DNA of 64,000 bases from JAIVJZ01 sp036386515 (GTDB lineage: Bacteria; Acidobacteriota; Blastocatellia; Pyrinomonadales; Pyrinomonadaceae): positions 1 to 64,000 of the forward strand of contig DASVVO010000089.1 in NCBI GenBank assembly GCA_036386515.1. Direction: 5' to 3'. The notes below the pieces were generated by a model that was not told the DNA's origin, ran no database searches, and was given only the letters and a program-made list of their open reading frames with translations. Both the position numbers and the translations under genes were made by a program. Every line of letters begins with the position of its first letter. Position 1 is the stretch's first letter. Below are positions 23,775-32,316 of this stretch, piece by piece.

Positions 23775-24461
23775 TTAGTTCCAACGGCGTAGTTCGCGCA
23801 GGAGCAGTTCGGCGTGGCGGCGCGGTTGGGGGATGTTGTCGAGGAGCGTCTGGCCGCCGACTTCGTTGGCGTTTTCGATGACGAGGTCGCCGAAGCCGAA
23901 GATGCGCTGCGGGATGGTGGTGGAGACGGTCACGTCCTGAATGTTGCGCAGGGGGATGTTGCGCGTCTTGCGCGCGATGAGTCCTTGATCGATCTCGATC
24001 TTCGAGTCGGTCAGCGTGTACTTGACGGTGTTCCGCTTGAGGTGCTTGAAGGCCGGGATCAGGAGCAGCGGGAGCGTCAGGAGCACGGCGATGGGCGCGG
24101 AGACGTATTGCCCGGCGAACATCGCCAGGATGATGCTCAGGCCGAGGGCGGCCGCGGCGGCGAGCGCGTAGCCGATGCCGATGAAGAGAAACGTCGGGCG
24201 CACGCTGAAGATGACGCGCTCGGCTTCATCCGTCCCGCGCGGCGTTTGCGGCTCGCGGGGACGGAGACTCGGGGTGGGTTCGGCCTGGCGGACGGCCGTC
24301 ATCTCCTGATCGAAGGAGGTGCGCACGCGTGCGGCGTCGGGCGACGAGGGGCGTCCGCCGCGCGAGGCGACGCGCGTCGCTTCCGTGTCGGCGGGCGCGC
24401 CGCAGGACGAGCAGAAACGGACGCCCGCCGGAATGTCTGTGCCGCAGTTCATACAGTACAT
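23775..24461 (-). CDS. Zinc-ribbon plus bacterial PH-domain membrane protein
   Basis: 228-residue protein. The N-terminus is a zinc ribbon (CMNCGTDIPAGVRFCSSCG). After a disordered, Pro- and Thr-rich linker (about 25-80) come two membrane helices (about 90-135, FIGIGYALAAAAALGLSIIL) and a C-terminal PH-like (bPH2) domain with YTLTDSKIEIDQGLIARKTR and NIPLRNIQDVTVS, as in YdbS/YdbT-type proteins. ATG 24461 has AAGGAG at 8 nt. It begins only 14 bp after the stop of the dual-receiver gene upstream, so the two are likely co-transcribed. Role in the membrane is unknown. Confidence 0.8.
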   Translation of the reverse strand: MYCMNCGTDIPAGVRFCSSCGAPADTEATRVASRGGRPSSPDAARVRTSFDQEMTAVRQAEPTPSLRPREPQTPRGTDEAERVIFSVRPTFLFIGIGYALAAAAALGLSIILAMFAGQYVSAPIAVLLTLPLLLIPAFKHLKRNTVKYTLTDSKIEIDQGLIARKTRNIPLRNIQDVTVSTTIPQRIFGFGDLVIENANEVGGQTLLDNIPQPRRHAELLLRELRRWN

Positions 24462-24474
24462 AATGTTCACTCCT

Positions 24475-26061
24475 TCAATCGGCGCTCCCGACCGTTCGCA
24501 CAGAGATCAACAACTCTTCGGGGTCATACGGCATCACGACGAAACCGCGCACGCCCAGGCGTCGCGCCTCGGCGCGCACCGCCTCGCGCTCCGGCGCGTT
24601 CGAGAGCAAGAGCACGACCGGCAACGGCAGGCGTTCGTGATGCTGGCGATGCAGGCGTCGCAGGGCTTCCAGCCCGTCTATGCCGTAGAGGGCATCGTCG
24701 ATCACGAGCAGGTCGGGGCGTTCGATGCGCAGCAGGTTGATGGCCTGCAAACCGTCGAAGGCGGCGCGCACTTCGTAGCCCGCGCTCCTGAGCAGCAGAT
24801 TGGTCTGCGCCATGCGCGCCGGGTCGGAGACGGTGAGCAGCAGGCGACGCGGCATGATCGCGCCGCGGGTGCGTCGTTCGCGTTCGCGCGCGGCGGCCGT
24901 GGCGGCGGCCTGCGTGAGCGTCCCTTGACCCGCACCCGCGCCCCCGGCTCCACCGGCGGGCATGATGGAAGCGTCCATGTCCGTCTGTTTCGACTCGCGC
25001 ACCGCGCGCGACGGAGAGAAATCTACGCGCGCGTTTCGTTCCACCGCCCCGGCGTTCGGCGCGGCGGAACTGCTCGAAGCGAACGGCGCGGGCGCGTCGT
25101 CGCTCGCGGGCTTGTCCGCCGGACGAGGAGGCGCGGGAGAAGTTTCGGGTGTTGCTTCGTCGTCCGGCGGGCGCGTCGGTTGCAGCGCGGCTTCGGCCTG
25201 CTCGATCAAACTCTCGATCTCCGTGCCGTCCGAAGGGAAAGAGGCGAGGCCGATGTCGAGCGAAACGCCTTCGGGCTGCGTCGCCCTAAACTCCTCCGCC
25301 AAACGCGCGAAGTCTCTGTGCGCCGCGGCCGCGGTTTTTCCCGGCAGATAGACAAGCAACAACGTCGGGCCGTAAAAGGCGGCCGCATCAACGCGCCGCA
25401 GGTTGAGTCGGAAAAAATCGTGCGCTTCGGCGAGCGTGTGATTGCCCGCTGTCGCCACTGTTGCGGTGGAAGTTGCTCCCGGCGCGGCGGCGATGAGCGC
25501 GAGCGCGCCCGTCGAGCCTTCGTCCAAATCAGAGCGGACGCCTTCGAGCAGTTGGAGGAAGTCGTCAATCTCGGCGCGTCGTTCGAGCGCGGCGAGCGCG
25601 GAGGCGGTGCGGCGTCCGGCCTCCGCGCGCCAGAATAGCGCGTCGAGGCGGGCGGCGATTTCGGCAGGCGGGGTGGCGAGCGCGAAGTAATCGTCCGCGC
25701 CGAGGCGCACGGCCTGCGCGCGCAACTCCGCATCCGCGCGTTCGAACAACAAGACGAGCGGGAGGGCGGCGGTGGCGCGTTCGGCACGCAGGCGCGCCGC
25801 CAATTCCAGACCCGCCGCGCCGCCGCGCCCGCTCTCGGCCTCGACGAGCACGACGTGCGGCGCAAACTCCGTGATGGCCTGCGACGCCTGACCCGCGCGC
25901 GGGGCGCGCACTTCGTAGCCCGCGTCGGAGAGCCATGCGGTCAGGGATTCGCCCGCACGGCCGGGTGCGATGACGAGGACGCGGCGCGTGCGCGCGTCTC
26001 CGTGCCGGCGCGGGGCGGCGTTGCTCTGTGCGGCGTTCGACACGTTCGGGGACGACTCCAA
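24475..26061 (-). CDS. Dual receiver protein with a degenerate GGDEF domain
   Basis: 528-residue signalling protein. N-terminal receiver-like domain (about 25-150, RVLVIAPGRAGESLTAWLSD, no canonical phospho-Asp pocket visible), middle region (about 160-310) and C-terminal receiver (about 400-525, LLVIDDALYGIDGLEAL). The middle aligns by pattern with diguanylate cyclases: RVDAAAFYGPTLLLVYLPG stands where ARYGGDEFVVLLP would be, and DIGLASFPSDGTEIESLIEQ matches the domain's end. The catalytic GGDEF itself is gone, so it cannot make c-di-GMP; it may bind nucleotide or only serve as scaffold. The linker (310-395) is low complexity. It runs into the zinc-ribbon/PH gene. Confidence 0.75.
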   Translation of the reverse strand: MESSPNVSNAAQSNAAPRRHGDARTRRVLVIAPGRAGESLTAWLSDAGYEVRAPRAGQASQAITEFAPHVVLVEAESGRGGAAGLELAARLRAERATAALPLVLLFERADAELRAQAVRLGADDYFALATPPAEIAARLDALFWRAEAGRRTASALAALERRAEIDDFLQLLEGVRSDLDEGSTGALALIAAAPGATSTATVATAGNHTLAEAHDFFRLNLRRVDAAAFYGPTLLLVYLPGKTAAAAHRDFARLAEEFRATQPEGVSLDIGLASFPSDGTEIESLIEQAEAALQPTRPPDDEATPETSPAPPRPADKPASDDAPAPFASSSSAAPNAGAVERNARVDFSPSRAVRESKQTDMDASIMPAGGAGGAGAGQGTLTQAAATAAARERERRTRGAIMPRRLLLTVSDPARMAQTNLLLRSAGYEVRAAFDGLQAINLLRIERPDLLVIDDALYGIDGLEALRRLHRQHHERLPLPVVLLLSNAPEREAVRAEARRLGVRGFVVMPYDPEELLISVRTVGSAD

Positions 26062-26193
26062 AATCTGCGGTTCGCTTCGCGTGCGCCGAGAAAGATTCCC
26101 GGCGCGCGTTTATCATACCTAAGAGCGTCGGTTAAGACCATGCAGGCACGAATCAAAGGTTGACGAAGGCCGTGGTGGCGGCGATAAAACTAA

Positions 26194-26228
26194 AGCGGGG
26201 CGGATGTGAAGGCCACACCCGCCCCGCT
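26194..26228 (-). terminator. Terminator after the lytic transglycosylase gene
   Basis: Ten-bp arms AGCGGGGCGG and CCGCCCCGCT enclosing TGTG/CACA, followed on the minus strand by a T-rich run. It lies 31 bp past the stop of the gene at 26259. Confidence 0.7.
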
Positions 26229-26258
26229 CGCTTCATTTGCTTTTGCCCCCCCGCCCGC

Positions 26259-27101
26259 TTACTGCGTGACGAGCATCAGTTTCCCGTCGGGGAGGCGGAC
26301 GGCGTAGACGTTTCGTTCGTAGATTTGCGTGGCGGCGGGCGTCTCGGTGGCCGCGCTCGCAACGGTCTCCGGCGTCCTGGCGACGACCGGCGCGCGCCGC
26401 GCCGTCTGCGGGTCGCGCATCAACGCGTAACGCTCCGAGATGCGCTTCACGTATTCCTGCGTCTCGCGGTAAGGCGGCACGCCCCTGTATTTATCCACCG
26501 CGCCTTCGCCCGCGTTGTAACCGGCGAGCGCGAGGCCAACATCGCCATTGAAACGATTCAGGAGCCAGCGCATGTAGCGCGTCCCGGCTTCGATGTTCTG
26601 CGCCGGGTCGAAGATGTTGCGCACGCCGAAACGCGCCGCCGTCGCGGGCATCAACTGCATCAGCCCGCTCGCGCCCTTGTAAGAGACGGCCAACTTCTTG
26701 AACGCCGACTCGCGGTGCATGATCGAATAGATCAACACCGGGTCTACGCCGTGACGCGCGCTCGAAGACACGATGTGAGAGTCAACTTTGGCGTCGCCCG
26801 TCGTGAAGCCGTCGAGCGACGCGCCCGCGTACATCGCACGGCTCGTCGTCGGGCGAACAGCGTAGGCGGTCGGCTTAACCGACACGTTGGCGCGCTCGAA
26901 AGCCGTCAGCGCGCGCGCGCCACCGGGGCGGGTTTTGCTTCCGGCCGCGAGCGGCGCGGGCGTGGGCGCGACGGCGATACGCACGCCGCCTGCGATGTCG
27001 AAATTATCGTGATGGTAGCGCGAACCGCTTTGCGCCGTCGCGAGGGTGGCGCAGGCCGCGACGAACGCGAGCGCACAGAACGAGTGGGAAAACTTTTTCA
27101 T
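26259..27101 (-). CDS. Lytic transglycosylase (SLT domain)
   Basis: 280-residue exported enzyme that cleaves the glycan strands of peptidoglycan with anhydro-muropeptide formation. Signal peptide residues 1-24 (KKFSHSFCALAFVAACATLA), then a variable region, then the SLT domain at about 105-225: IMHRESAFKKLAVSYKGASG with catalytic Glu131, GLMQLMPATAARFGV, NIEAGTRYMRWLLNRF and LALAGYNAGEGAV. A C-terminal segment YERNVYAVRLPDGKLMLVT is extra to the domain. I chose ATG 27101 because it starts the signal peptide. It fits with the wall enzymes elsewhere in the window. Confidence 0.9.
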   Translation of the reverse strand: MKKFSHSFCALAFVAACATLATAQSGSRYHHDNFDIAGGVRIAVAPTPAPLAAGSKTRPGGARALTAFERANVSVKPTAYAVRPTTSRAMYAGASLDGFTTGDAKVDSHIVSSSARHGVDPVLIYSIMHRESAFKKLAVSYKGASGLMQLMPATAARFGVRNIFDPAQNIEAGTRYMRWLLNRFNGDVGLALAGYNAGEGAVDKYRGVPPYRETQEYVKRISERYALMRDPQTARRAPVVARTPETVASAATETPAATQIYERNVYAVRLPDGKLMLVTQ

Positions 27102-27716
27102 ACCGCGTGCCTGTCTGGAAATATCCGGGGATGTTCGAGTCGAGACGCCGACACCGGGACGCATTCTTGCCGTCCGCGCCATTTGTCCGAACCCGATACT
27201 GAGAAAAATTGAGAGGAAGGGTGAAAACTCTCGCAAGAGCGTTTTCGTTTTGGGGCGCGTCGCTTCGGAATGAGGACGCATTTGGAGAGTAGCACACGGG
27301 CTGAAAGCGCGGCAACAACAAAGTTAAACCACGCCGCGAACGGGGAAAATACCGCTGAAACGTGCAACTTGAGATTTTATCCGGGTGCGGTCGGGCGTAA
27401 ATGAGCGCGTTCGCGTCGCAGAGTTTGACGGAGGACTTGAGAGATAAACGGCAAGTTACGTGGCCTTGCAACGTTTTATGCAACTTTGTGCTCCCGGCGT
27501 CGCCTGAGGCGAGCGCGTCGAGGCGGTGCCGGGACGGTTCGCGGCCGGCGGCAAAGCTCACGGATTCATGCAGTTAGCCGATAGTTTCGGGCGGCGGCGC
27601 GCGACTTTCGGGGGCAATTCGAGGGCTTGACAGCGTATGTATGATGACTGCGCTTTAGCCTCAAACACGCACCTGCGCCTCACGCGCCTACGACTCTTAA
27701 TAGAAGGAGAAATCTC
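27102..27716. other. Long spacer between divergent wall genes
   Basis: About 615 bp between divergently transcribed transglycosylase and peptidoglycan-binding genes. Open frames here have no RBS, domain or credible composition. A TTGACA at 27627-27632 looks like a -35, but no good -10 follows at the right spacing. I see no repeat or RNA gene. Confidence 0.4.
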
Positions 27717-28079
27717 ATGAGAAGACTGCTCGTTGCTTTCCTCACGCTGCTCTGCGCCGCGTCCGTCGCGCTGGCGACGCAGAACACCAACACGTCGAAC
27801 GCCTCGCAGGGCGACAAGAACGCCAAGCCCGCCGTCAAACGCGGCGCGGTCTTTCGCTCGACCAAAGAACAGATCAAACAGGCGCAAGCCCTGCTGAGGA
27901 CGCGCGGGTTTTACACCGGCCAGGAGGACGGCAAACTGAACGCCGACACGCGCGCCGCGCTCAGAAAATATCAGGAGGCCGAAAGTCTGAAAGTCACCGG
28001 CACGCTCAACAAGGTCACGCTCGAACGGATGGGGGTCGTCCTCAGCGATAAACAGAAGGAATGGAAGCCCGCGACCTAA
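27717..28079 (+). CDS. Exported peptidoglycan-binding domain protein
   Basis: 120-residue protein with a signal peptide (residues 1-20, RRLLVAFLTLLCAASVALA), a short Asn/Lys-rich linker, and a PG_binding_1-type three-helix domain (about 50-108): KQAQALLRTRGFYTGQEDGK followed by LNADTRAALRKYQEAESLKV and LNKVTLERMGV. It has no catalytic domain, so it probably anchors to or senses peptidoglycan. ATG 27717 follows GAAGGAGAAA. Divergent from the lytic transglycosylase gene, possibly sharing a regulatory region. Confidence 0.85.
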   Translation: MRRLLVAFLTLLCAASVALATQNTNTSNASQGDKNAKPAVKRGAVFRSTKEQIKQAQALLRTRGFYTGQEDGKLNADTRAALRKYQEAESLKVTGTLNKVTLERMGVVLSDKQKEWKPAT

Positions 28080-28114
28080 ATCGCGCGGCGCGGACTATAA
28101 AGAGGACAGGCTAC

Positions 28115-28188
28115 AAACGGCAGGGGCGGGTGGAAGCGTCTCGACGATCACTCGCCGGTGCGACCTCCAACCGCCCCTGTCGGCGTTT
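28115..28188. terminator. Inverted repeat between convergent genes
   Basis: AAACG/CGTTT outer arms and CAGGGGCGG (28121-28129) against CCGCCCCTG (28171-28179), plus TGGA/TCCA inside. It sits between the peptidoglycan-binding gene and alaS, which converge, and probably stops transcription in both directions. Confidence 0.6.
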
Positions 28189-28206
28189 CACCGCGTCTTG
28201 ATGCGT

Positions 28207-30996
28207 TCAGCCGCCGTTTGCGCCGAGCAGGCGGCCGACTACTTCGTAACTCGCTTCCAGAGCCTCCGCAAGTTTCTCGACCTGCGCGCCGCCGCCCTCG
28301 GCCATGTCGGGCTTGCCGCCGCCGCGCCCGCCGATGATCGGGGCGAGTTCGCGGATCACCTGTCCCGCCGGGACGCGCCCGTGCAAATCTTTCGACGTGC
28401 GCACGATGATCGAAGCCTTGCCCTCGCCCTGCCGACCGAGCACGACCACGCCGGATTTGACGCGCGCCAGGAGCGTGTCGGACAACTGCCTGAGTCCGGC
28501 CGCATCGAGTTCGCTCGCCTCGCGCGCGAGCACGCTCACGCCCGCCACCTCGCGCACGTCGTTGCCGTTACCGGCAGCAGACGCGCCGCCCGCCCCCGCG
28601 CCGCTCGCGAGTTTTTGTTTCAACTCTTCATTCGTGCGCCGCGCGCGCTTGAGTTCTTCCTGGAGACGCTCGACCGTCGCCGGCAGGTCGCCGCGCGTCG
28701 AGCGCAGATTCGCCGCCACCTGATCCACCAGAGCCTCCGTCTCGCGGAAGCGCGAGAGCGCGTCCCAACCCGTGACGGCGCGGATGCGGCGGGTGCCGGA
28801 AGCGATGGATTCGTCGCTCACGATCTTGAACAGGCCGATGTCGCCCGTCGAGCGGACGTGCGTGCCGCCGCACAACTCCTTGGAAAAGACGCCCTCCGCG
28901 CCCGGCACACTCAGCACGCGAACCTTCTCCGCATACTTCTCGCCGAACAGAGCCATCGCGCCCGACTGCATCGCCTCTTCGAGCGCGAGTTCCTCCGTCC
29001 CGACCTGCTCGTTGCGCAGGATGTGATAATTGACGAGCCGTTCGATCTCGGCGACCTCTTCGCGCGAGAGCGGCTGGAAGTGCGTGAAGTCGAAGCGCAA
29101 ATAGTTCGGCGCGACGACCGACCCGGCCTGCTTCACGTGCGTCCCCAACACCTCGCGCAGCGCGGCGTGCATCAAGTGGGTCGCCGTGTGGTTGCGTCTG
29201 GTCGCATCGCGCTTCTCCACGTCCACGCGCGCCGAGACGACATCCCCGACTTTCAAACTCCCTTTTTCGACTTTGACCTTGTGAACGATCAATCCCTGCG
29301 CGGGCGAGAAAGTGTCCGTGACGACAGCGTTCGCGCGCTCGCCCACGAATGCGCCCACGTCGCCGACCTGCCCGCCGCTCTCGGCGTAAAACGGCGTGTG
29401 ATGCAACACGGCCTCGCCCTCTTCGCCCTCGTTCAACGATTGAACTTCATCCTCACCTTTCATCAACGCGACGATTTTTGATTCCTCGACACTCGTTGAC
29501 TCGTAGCCCTTGAACTCCGAGCGCGTATCCGTGCGGGCTGAGAGATCAAGATAGATGGGCTTAACTTTAGCTTTGCCGTCCGCCTTCTGATTCGCGCCCG
29601 ATTGTTGAAGCTCACGGAGCGCTCTATCAAAATGCCAGTTGAACGTTTCTTCGTCGAAGAGGCCAGAGATAGACCACTCTTCGGTAAATTTAAAGAGTCC
29701 CCGCTGCTCTAATGCGACACGAATTAAGTCGCGTGGTACACCGAATGTATCGTAGAGACGTGCAAGGTCTTTCCAGTTGGGAAATTGCCCCTCTTCCAGC
29801 GTAGCGAAGAGAGATTCGATCTTTTGCAAGCCGACGGTGAAAGTCGAAGCAAAGCGGCTCTCTTCGAGTTTGACAATGCGTTCAATGAAGGTGCGTTGCG
29901 TTTCTAGTTCGGGGAAAGCCTCACTCATCTGTTCGACGACGAAGTTTGTGACTTCGTTGAAGAAGAGAGTGTCTAGGCCGAGCGTGTGGCGTCCCTGATA
30001 GATGGCGCGGCGCATGATCTTTCTCAAGACGTAGTTGCGGCCTTCGTTGCCGGGGAGGATGCCGTCGGCGATGGAGAAGGCGGTGGCGCGCGCGTGGTCG
30101 GCGATGACGCGCATGGCGAAGCCTTCCTGGGTGTCGGGTTCGTAGTGGCGGTCGGCGAGTTTGGCCGTGAAGTCGATGATGGGACGAATCAAGTCCGTGC
30201 CGTAGTTGGACGTTTGTCCTTGCAGGACGGCGGCCACGCGTTCGAGTCCCATGCCGGTATCGACGGAGGGCTTCGGTAGAGGCTCAAGCCGGTAGGACGA
30301 GTATTTACCCGTTTGCGGGTCGCGCTCGCCCACGCCCTCGCGGTTGAATTGCATGAAGACGAGATTCCAAATCTCCATCGTCGTGTCGCCCGCGCCGTTG
30401 ACGAGTTCGGGGCGATTCTTGGCGGGGTCTTGCGGGTCGTCGCCCATGTAGTAATGAATCTCGCTGCACGGGCCACAGGGGCCGGTGTCGCCCATCTGCC
30501 AGAAGTTGTCCTTGCGCCCGAAACGCAGGATGCGCTCTTTGGGCGCGCCGACCTGCTCCCAGAGCCTCACGGCCTCTTCGTCCGCGGGGACTTCCGCATC
30601 GCCCTCGTAGACGGAGAACCACAGGCGCGCCGGGTCAAGACCATACTCGTTGACGAGCAAGTCCCACGCGTGGCGGATGGCGTCTTCCTTGAAGTAGTCG
30701 CCGAAGGAGAAGTTGCCGAGCATCTCGAAGAAGGTGTGGTGGCGCGCGGTCTTGCCCACTTCGTCCAGGTCGTTGTGCTTGCCGCCCGCGCGGATGCACT
30801 TTTGCGACGAGGCGGCGCGCGTGTAGGCGCGCTGCTCCTGGCCGAGAAAGACATCCTTGAACTGGTTCATCCCGGCGTTGGTGAACAAGAGCGTCGGATC
30901 GTTGGCGGGCAAGACGGGACTCGAACGCACGCGCGTGTGGCCGTTGCGCTCGAAGTAGCTCAGGAAAAGTTCGCGAATTTCGTTTCCGGTCATCAT
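28207..30996 (-). CDS. alaS: Alanyl-tRNA synthetase
   Basis: 929-residue class II aminoacyl-tRNA synthetase that charges tRNA-Ala. The aminoacylation core starts TGNEIRELFLSYFERNGHTR, with NDPTLLFTNAGMNQFKD and the TGPCGPCSEIHY block. The editing domain carries the zinc-type HxxxH as NHTATHLMH and CGGTH, and the C-Ala domain ends the protein near GGGKPDMAEGGG. The start is taken at ATG 30996, which opens the conserved N-terminus; the RBS is weak. Odd point: codons for about residues 332-512 (29460-30000) are clearly less GC-rich than the rest of the gene, as if this segment had another origin. Confidence 0.95.
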   Translation of the reverse strand: MMTGNEIRELFLSYFERNGHTRVRSSPVLPANDPTLLFTNAGMNQFKDVFLGQEQRAYTRAASSQKCIRAGGKHNDLDEVGKTARHHTFFEMLGNFSFGDYFKEDAIRHAWDLLVNEYGLDPARLWFSVYEGDAEVPADEEAVRLWEQVGAPKERILRFGRKDNFWQMGDTGPCGPCSEIHYYMGDDPQDPAKNRPELVNGAGDTTMEIWNLVFMQFNREGVGERDPQTGKYSSYRLEPLPKPSVDTGMGLERVAAVLQGQTSNYGTDLIRPIIDFTAKLADRHYEPDTQEGFAMRVIADHARATAFSIADGILPGNEGRNYVLRKIMRRAIYQGRHTLGLDTLFFNEVTNFVVEQMSEAFPELETQRTFIERIVKLEESRFASTFTVGLQKIESLFATLEEGQFPNWKDLARLYDTFGVPRDLIRVALEQRGLFKFTEEWSISGLFDEETFNWHFDRALRELQQSGANQKADGKAKVKPIYLDLSARTDTRSEFKGYESTSVEESKIVALMKGEDEVQSLNEGEEGEAVLHHTPFYAESGGQVGDVGAFVGERANAVVTDTFSPAQGLIVHKVKVEKGSLKVGDVVSARVDVEKRDATRRNHTATHLMHAALREVLGTHVKQAGSVVAPNYLRFDFTHFQPLSREEVAEIERLVNYHILRNEQVGTEELALEEAMQSGAMALFGEKYAEKVRVLSVPGAEGVFSKELCGGTHVRSTGDIGLFKIVSDESIASGTRRIRAVTGWDALSRFRETEALVDQVAANLRSTRGDLPATVERLQEELKRARRTNEELKQKLASGAGAGGASAAGNGNDVREVAGVSVLAREASELDAAGLRQLSDTLLARVKSGVVVLGRQGEGKASIIVRTSKDLHGRVPAGQVIRELAPIIGGRGGGKPDMAEGGGAQVEKLAEALEASYEVVGRLLGANGG

Positions 30997-31184
30997 AAAA
31001 AATACCATCACCCGACAGCGTTCGGCAGCCGGTTTTCCGTCCCTTAGTTTGACCGAAGAGTCTAGCACGCGCGGCGCGGGCGGGTGAAACTGCCGTACCG
31101 GGCGGCACGCGCGGGCGGCAGCGGAAGGCAGCGGCGCGGGGCGGCGAGTCGCGTTCAGTGTTGGGGTGTAGGGCGGAGCGTCGG

Positions 31185-31487
31185 TTAGTCGTCGCCGAAG
31201 CGTGCTTGAAACTGGTCGTGCCACACGTCCATGCGGTCGGCCAAGTCCTGCTCCATCTGGCGCAGTATGCAATTGGCGCCACAGTACTCGTTACTGAACT
31301 CGGGCTTCACCGGCCTCACTCCGCAGACGTGACAGGTGACGGCAGGGTCGGCCGCGGTGTTTGTAGAAATAACCTGGCGGGAGGGTGGCCGCCGCGTCTC
31401 CGGGTCGGGCGGTCGCGGCGGCTTGTCGTACCCGCCGCCGAGCGCGGCGATGATCGAATCGAATAAGTTTCTAAAAGGCGTCGGCAT
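31185..31487 (-). CDS. Small hypothetical protein with CxxC motifs
   Basis: 100-residue soluble protein. The N-terminus is a short amphipathic stretch (FRNLFDSIIAALGGGYDK) and a Pro/Arg-rich linker; the C-terminal half has CHVCGVRPVKPEF and then YCGANCILRQMEQD, a possible four-cysteine zinc site, followed by a helix. It lies upstream of alaS on the same strand with about 190 bp between. No family is recognised. The reading frame is supported by the zinc-like spacing and codon composition only. Confidence 0.55.
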   Translation of the reverse strand: MPTPFRNLFDSIIAALGGGYDKPPRPPDPETRRPPSRQVISTNTAADPAVTCHVCGVRPVKPEFSNEYCGANCILRQMEQDLADRMDVWHDQFQARFGDD

Positions 31488-31557
31488 GTCAGGCGATTAT
31501 TAAAAGAGGAGTTCACACCCTCGCACGACGGCGGCGCGGCGGCGCGCCCGGCTATCG

Positions 31558-32139
31558 CTAATCGTCCGCGCCGGACTCTTCGCCCTCATCCAATTCGGCG
31601 GACGCGAGAGCGCGGACTTTGCTGATGATGAGGTCGTAGCTGAAGCCGCGACGCAAGAGGTGATCGAAGAGGCTCTTGGTCTCCTGCCGGGTCTTGGGTC
31701 GGCCGCGCAGGCGCGTGCGCTTTTCGATGGCCTGGTCGATGAGGTCGGCTTCGGGCGTGGCCTCGAAAACCTTTTCGAGCGTCTGTTCGGCGAGTTCGCG
31801 GTCGATCTGTTTGATTTGCAGGTCGCGCGCGAGTTGCTGCCTCCCGACGGGCTTCTGCCGGACGCGTGCCGACGCGTAGCCGAGCGCGAACTGCTCGTCG
31901 TTCACGTAGCCGTACTCGCTGAGCCGGGCGATGGCGTAATCGGCGGCCTCTTCGGTCGTCCAATCTTTTTCGAGGAGGCGTTCGCGCAGTTCGGCGACGG
32001 AGCGCGGCTTGGCGGCCAGCAGTTTGACGGCGCGTTGGAGCGTGCGCGTGCGTGAGCGTTCCGGGTCGATGGGACGTTTCGGCTTGTCCTCCGTCTCGTT
32101 GATGTCTCTCACATTAGCTCTCCGTCTCGGCCTGCGCAT
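31558..32139 (-). CDS. recX: RecX family regulatory protein
   Basis: 193-residue protein of the RecX family, which binds RecA and limits its filament growth and ATPase. Repeated three-helix modules are visible: RTLQRAVKLLAAKPRSVAEL, then EAADYAIARLSEYGYVNDEQ, FALGYASARVRQKPVGRQQL and KSLFDHLLRRGFSYDLIISK. These are the usual RecX landmarks (GYVDDxxFA, Y...R...KPxGRxxL). No recA is adjacent. I start it at ATG 32139, though no RBS is clear and a downstream GTG is possible. It is divergent from truB across a heptad repeat. Confidence 0.85.
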   Translation of the reverse strand: MRRPRRRANVRDINETEDKPKRPIDPERSRTRTLQRAVKLLAAKPRSVAELRERLLEKDWTTEEAADYAIARLSEYGYVNDEQFALGYASARVRQKPVGRQQLARDLQIKQIDRELAEQTLEKVFEATPEADLIDQAIEKRTRLRGRPKTRQETKSLFDHLLRRGFSYDLIISKVRALASAELDEGEESGADD

Positions 32140-32152
32140 GAGAGAATTAAAA

Positions 32153-32313
32153 CATAGGGGAAGGGGAAAAGGGTAAAGCGAAACGGAGTAAGGGTAAGGG
32201 GAAAAGGGTAAAGGAGAAGAATTAACGCCGCCGCGAAGAATTGAGACATGATTCAGTGAAGCGAGACATGCTTCCGCACCTTTCCCCTTTTCCCTTTTCC
32301 CTTTACCCTTACG
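32153..32313. repeat. Heptad hairpin repeat, poly-purine type (copy 3)
   Basis: Purine-rich left part 32156-32216 (GGGTAAAG and GGGGAAAA words) and pyrimidine right arm 32277-32312 (units CCTTTTC, CCTTTAC). It fills the space between the divergent recX and truB genes and ends right before the truB ATG at 32317, leaving little room for a normal ribosome binding site. Confidence 0.75.
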
Positions 32314-32316
32314 CGA

